Source: Sphingobacterium sp.
GTDB taxonomy: Bacteria; Bacteroidota; Bacteroidia; Sphingobacteriales; Sphingobacteriaceae
Assembly (NCBI GenBank): GCA_029239355.1
Contig: JAQZAZ010000003.1
Span: forward strand, 99,369 to 163,368
Reading direction: 5' to 3'
DNA: 64,000 nt
Every line of letters starts with the position of its first letter. Within the stretch, counting starts at the first letter, position 1. Under the pieces are notes generated by a model. The model searched no databases and had not been told where the DNA came from. It was given only the letters and a program-made list of their open reading frames with translations. A program made the translations under genes and the position numbers. This document shows positions 61,704-64,000 of this stretch, piece after piece.

Positions 61704-62927
61704 ATGAACAAAATTAAACTAGCCGTAACTTTATTGTCATTATTATCAATTCTTTCCTGTGTAAAGGATGAAAATGTGAATAAATTGGATTCAAATCTGG
61801 ATCAAACTAAAACATCTTTAAAAGCCGCGAATATACCAACTAGCGGTGGGTCGGCCCAATCATTAAGTGGTTTTATTGATAATAAGCAAATCACACTGGA
61901 TGCTATGAAATCGAATATTTTTTATGTCAGTACTGGGAACATGACCAACGGGAAACTCGACACATCCGTTAATATAACTCTAGATCCATACACCCAAGCA
62001 AATGGGATTATTAAAGGTGATTTTCAGCGAGGTAATGAATATACCATCTCGATACCTCTAGATATTGTTGGTATCGATAAAAAAAGCTTTCTCGCTGTTA
62101 GCAGCAAATCGTACTTTCCAGAAATAACATTCTTCACATTAAAAAACGTTTCAGGGGCTACCCTAGTTTCCGATATTAGTAAATTAAATAAAGGAAGTGA
62201 GGATATTGAGACTAGATGGTACAGACAAGGCCCTCTTGATATTAACCGTAAACAGTCAGCAACACTCACACTAAAATTCACGCCAGATAAATGTTTCAAA
62301 TACATAGGTTTTACAGCTGCATCTAATGGTTTAGATGAAAAAGCAAGTATCCATATAAAACACAGTAAAATAGCTGCAACACCGCTAATGCTACTAGATG
62401 GAGAGCCTGAAATGTGCTTAGGAGCAACTCAAAACATCTCATACAAAACAAAATCTGGCTATACTATAAATGAACCTGTATATTGGTATGTAAAGGGGGA
62501 CCTAGAAATTGTTGGAAATAGTCACGGTCCAAATGTCACAATAAAAAGCACTGGGTCAAATGGTGGTACTGTAGGCTACAACAGTTGCTCCAATAATAAT
62601 CCCCAAGGAATTGAATCCAAAATAACTACTCGCAGCTCAGAAAACGTAGAAATATCTGGCAGTACATTTGTGTTTAGCGGAAATTCTTCTCAATACAATT
62701 TATACAATGCTAAAGATGTTGTATCCCAATCTTGGTCAGTTAGTGGCGGGAGACTTATATCTGATAAAAACTCAAGCTCTGTGGAGATAGAAGCAGGCTC
62801 TTTCCCAGCAGGTGCACGTGATGGTTTAATGATTATTAGTTGTACAATAACCGATAAATGTGGAACTACAAAAACGATCTCAAAAAACATTAAGATAAGA
62901 GCATGTTCGGATTGTCCGAATATATAA
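61704..62927 (+). CDS. Large lipoprotein related to the one at 57950
   Basis: The 407-aa product has a signal with lipobox LSC (Cys19). It matches the protein at 57950 at several places (see that entry), including YWYVKGDLEIVGNSHG and QSWSVSGGRLISDK. PKD-like beta-sandwich segments are likely. It is plus-strand, opposite to its relative, so the two point in toward the PIN/antitoxin pair. No function is known; surface binding is a guess. A terminator follows it. Confidence 0.8.
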   Translation: MNKIKLAVTLLSLLSILSCVKDENVNKLDSNLDQTKTSLKAANIPTSGGSAQSLSGFIDNKQITLDAMKSNIFYVSTGNMTNGKLDTSVNITLDPYTQANGIIKGDFQRGNEYTISIPLDIVGIDKKSFLAVSSKSYFPEITFFTLKNVSGATLVSDISKLNKGSEDIETRWYRQGPLDINRKQSATLTLKFTPDKCFKYIGFTAASNGLDEKASIHIKHSKIAATPLMLLDGEPEMCLGATQNISYKTKSGYTINEPVYWYVKGDLEIVGNSHGPNVTIKSTGSNGGTVGYNSCSNNNPQGIESKITTRSSENVEISGSTFVFSGNSSQYNLYNAKDVVSQSWSVSGGRLISDKNSSSVEIEAGSFPAGARDGLMIISCTITDKCGTTKTISKNIKIRACSDCPNI

Positions 62928-62933
62928 AAACCA

Positions 62934-62967
62934 AAGAGCGGCAATTTCTTTCGAAATTGCCGCTCTT
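62934..62967. terminator. Bidirectional terminator between convergent genes
   Basis: A perfect 15-bp stem (62934-62948 with 62953-62967) around TTTC lies between the stops of the lipoprotein (62927) and the SusD gene (62991). Confidence 0.8.
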
Positions 62968-62990
62968 AATATATATAACTTAATAACCGA

Positions 62991-64000
62991 TTATTTTACA
63001 TCCCACCATACACGATCTGTTAGAGGCTTAATGCCTGGAAAATTCGCGTTAGAGGTTGCTTCACTATTTGGGTAAATCAAACGTTGCGGCATTTGACCAT
63101 TGCCAATCACAGACCCTTTTGAAACAATAAAGAAATTAGGATATCCAGTTCTCCTCCATTCATTCCATGCTTCAAAATTCTGAAAGCCAGCCAAAGCAAA
63201 GTATTTTTGCGTAATGATCGCTTCCAATTGTCCATCTTTAACTTTAGGAAATGTAGCTTTTACCATATAGGCTTTCAAATCCTCAGCTGATAAACCTAAT
63301 CCTGCAAAGCTAGCCTGAATTCCTTTGTTATAATTCACTTCGGCGTCACCTGTTGCCCAACCTCTGTAAGCAGCCTCTGACTGCAAAAAATAACTTTCTG
63401 CTTGAGTAAACAAGTTAGCTGGAGCAAGTGCTGATTTCGCATCTCTGACATTAGCTCCGACCAATGCAGAAGGTGGAGATACTCTTTTCTTTGTATTAGC
63501 CCTAAAGTCGCCTTGGTCTATAAAAGCTATGGTATCTTGTTCAGAAAGCTTATCAAACAATTTAAACCTTCTTGGATCATTGTTGTTTAAAAATGCTTTA
63601 ACAATAGTTCCACTGGCAACCAAATTCTGTACACTTCTCAGTCCAATCATTTCATTATACAACGGATTCTCATTTCCTCCAGTGGTGGTATAAGTAATAG
63701 AAACATTTCTTTCCAAAAATTTTGGATTAGTTGCATACAAAGCTTTTATACCTGCAGCCGCAGTAGTTGCATCAACTTCAGAAAGTCTTAAGTACGCTTT
63801 TAATTTCAATGTATTAGCAAATGCTTTCCAAGATTCCAAATCACCTCCGAAGAACATATCTTGTTGACCGGGATTCGTACCCGTTTTATTGTTTAACAAT
63901 TCAATGCCTTTGTCGATATCTGCAAAGATTTGTGTATAAACTTCTTTTTGCGATTGATATCTTGGGCTACGGAAGTCTACTCCTTGTAACGCATCGTCTA
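62991..64000 (-). CDS. SusD-like_2/RagB-family lipoprotein, partial (5' end outside)
   Basis: The frame is open to the right edge, so the start and signal peptide are outside the window. It encodes the C-terminal ~335 residues: DALQGVDFRSPRYQSQKEVYTQIF ..., FGGDLESWKAFANTLKLKAYLRLSEV, FTQAESYFLQSEAAYRGWA, TQKYFALAGFQNFEAWNEWRRTGYPN and the end QRLIYPNSEATSNANFPGI ... RVWWDVK. All are typical of SusD-like_2 proteins. Its SusC partner should lie just to the right. Confidence 0.92.
   Translation of the reverse strand, partial: DDALQGVDFRSPRYQSQKEVYTQIFADIDKGIELLNNKTGTNPGQQDMFFGGDLESWKAFANTLKLKAYLRLSEVDATTAAAGIKALYATNPKFLERNVSITYTTTGGNENPLYNEMIGLRSVQNLVASGTIVKAFLNNNDPRRFKLFDKLSEQDTIAFIDQGDFRANTKKRVSPPSALVGANVRDAKSALAPANLFTQAESYFLQSEAAYRGWATGDAEVNYNKGIQASFAGLGLSAEDLKAYMVKATFPKVKDGQLEAIITQKYFALAGFQNFEAWNEWRRTGYPNFFIVSKGSVIGNGQMPQRLIYPNSEATSNANFPGIKPLTDRVWWDVK

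Overview
This window looks like chromosomal DNA of a member of the Bacteroidota, most probably Sphingobacteriaceae (Sphingobacterium-like). The grounds are two complete SusC/SusD pairs, a FecR/ECF-sigma/STN-receptor signalling set, an Oar-type TonB receptor, many short lipoprotein signals with a late Cys, and several promoters of the Bacteroidota form TTG-N19/20-TAnnTTTG. The genus is inferred, since no rRNA or marker gene is present. No rRNA, tRNA, CRISPR array or insertion sequence was found.

Region 1 (1-7 kb) holds an HD phosphohydrolase behind a clear promoter/palindrome, a flavin oxidoreductase pair with an AraC-type regulator, and small envelope proteins. Region 2 (7.1-10.4 kb) is a compact phage-like lysis island: a LexA/CI-type self-cleaving repressor, an operator-rich divergent promoter, an unknown 207-aa protein, then on the other strand an AmpD-like amidase, a membrane-anchored coiled-coil protein and a lipoprotein with a C-terminal membrane helix (spanin-like), with overlapping genes. 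Region 3 (10.7-23.3 kb) is mixed metabolism and sensing: an M20 amidohydrolase, a bacteriophytochrome kinase, a SIR2-like protein, a TetX-like monooxygenase with its AraC regulator, a Nudix hydrolase, an Ohr/OhrR peroxide operon with a visible operator, and an AraC/SDR pair.

Region 4 (23.5-41.1 kb, minus strand) is one large surface locus: ECF sigma, FecR anti-sigma, STN-type TonB receptor, two unknown or DUF4397-like lipoproteins, three fasciclin lipoproteins, an Oar-like TonB receptor and an IPT/NHL lipoprotein. The first three are expected to form a cell-surface signalling relay that controls the rest. Region 5 (41.3-46.5 kb) has a DinB-like protein, two Crp-type regulators bracketing a flavodoxin-fold reductase and an adenylosuccinate synthetase with some unusual motif residues, and a porin.

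Region 6 (46.8-64 kb) is accessory: two SusC/SusD pairs with nearly identical SusC N-termini and matching promoters, a second lysis-like pair (a CHAP protein lacking its catalytic Cys, and a spanin-like lipoprotein behind a strong Shine-Dalgarno), two related lipoproteins bracketing a PIN toxin/antitoxin pair whose toxin is frameshifted, a SusD remnant, and a SusD gene running off the right edge.
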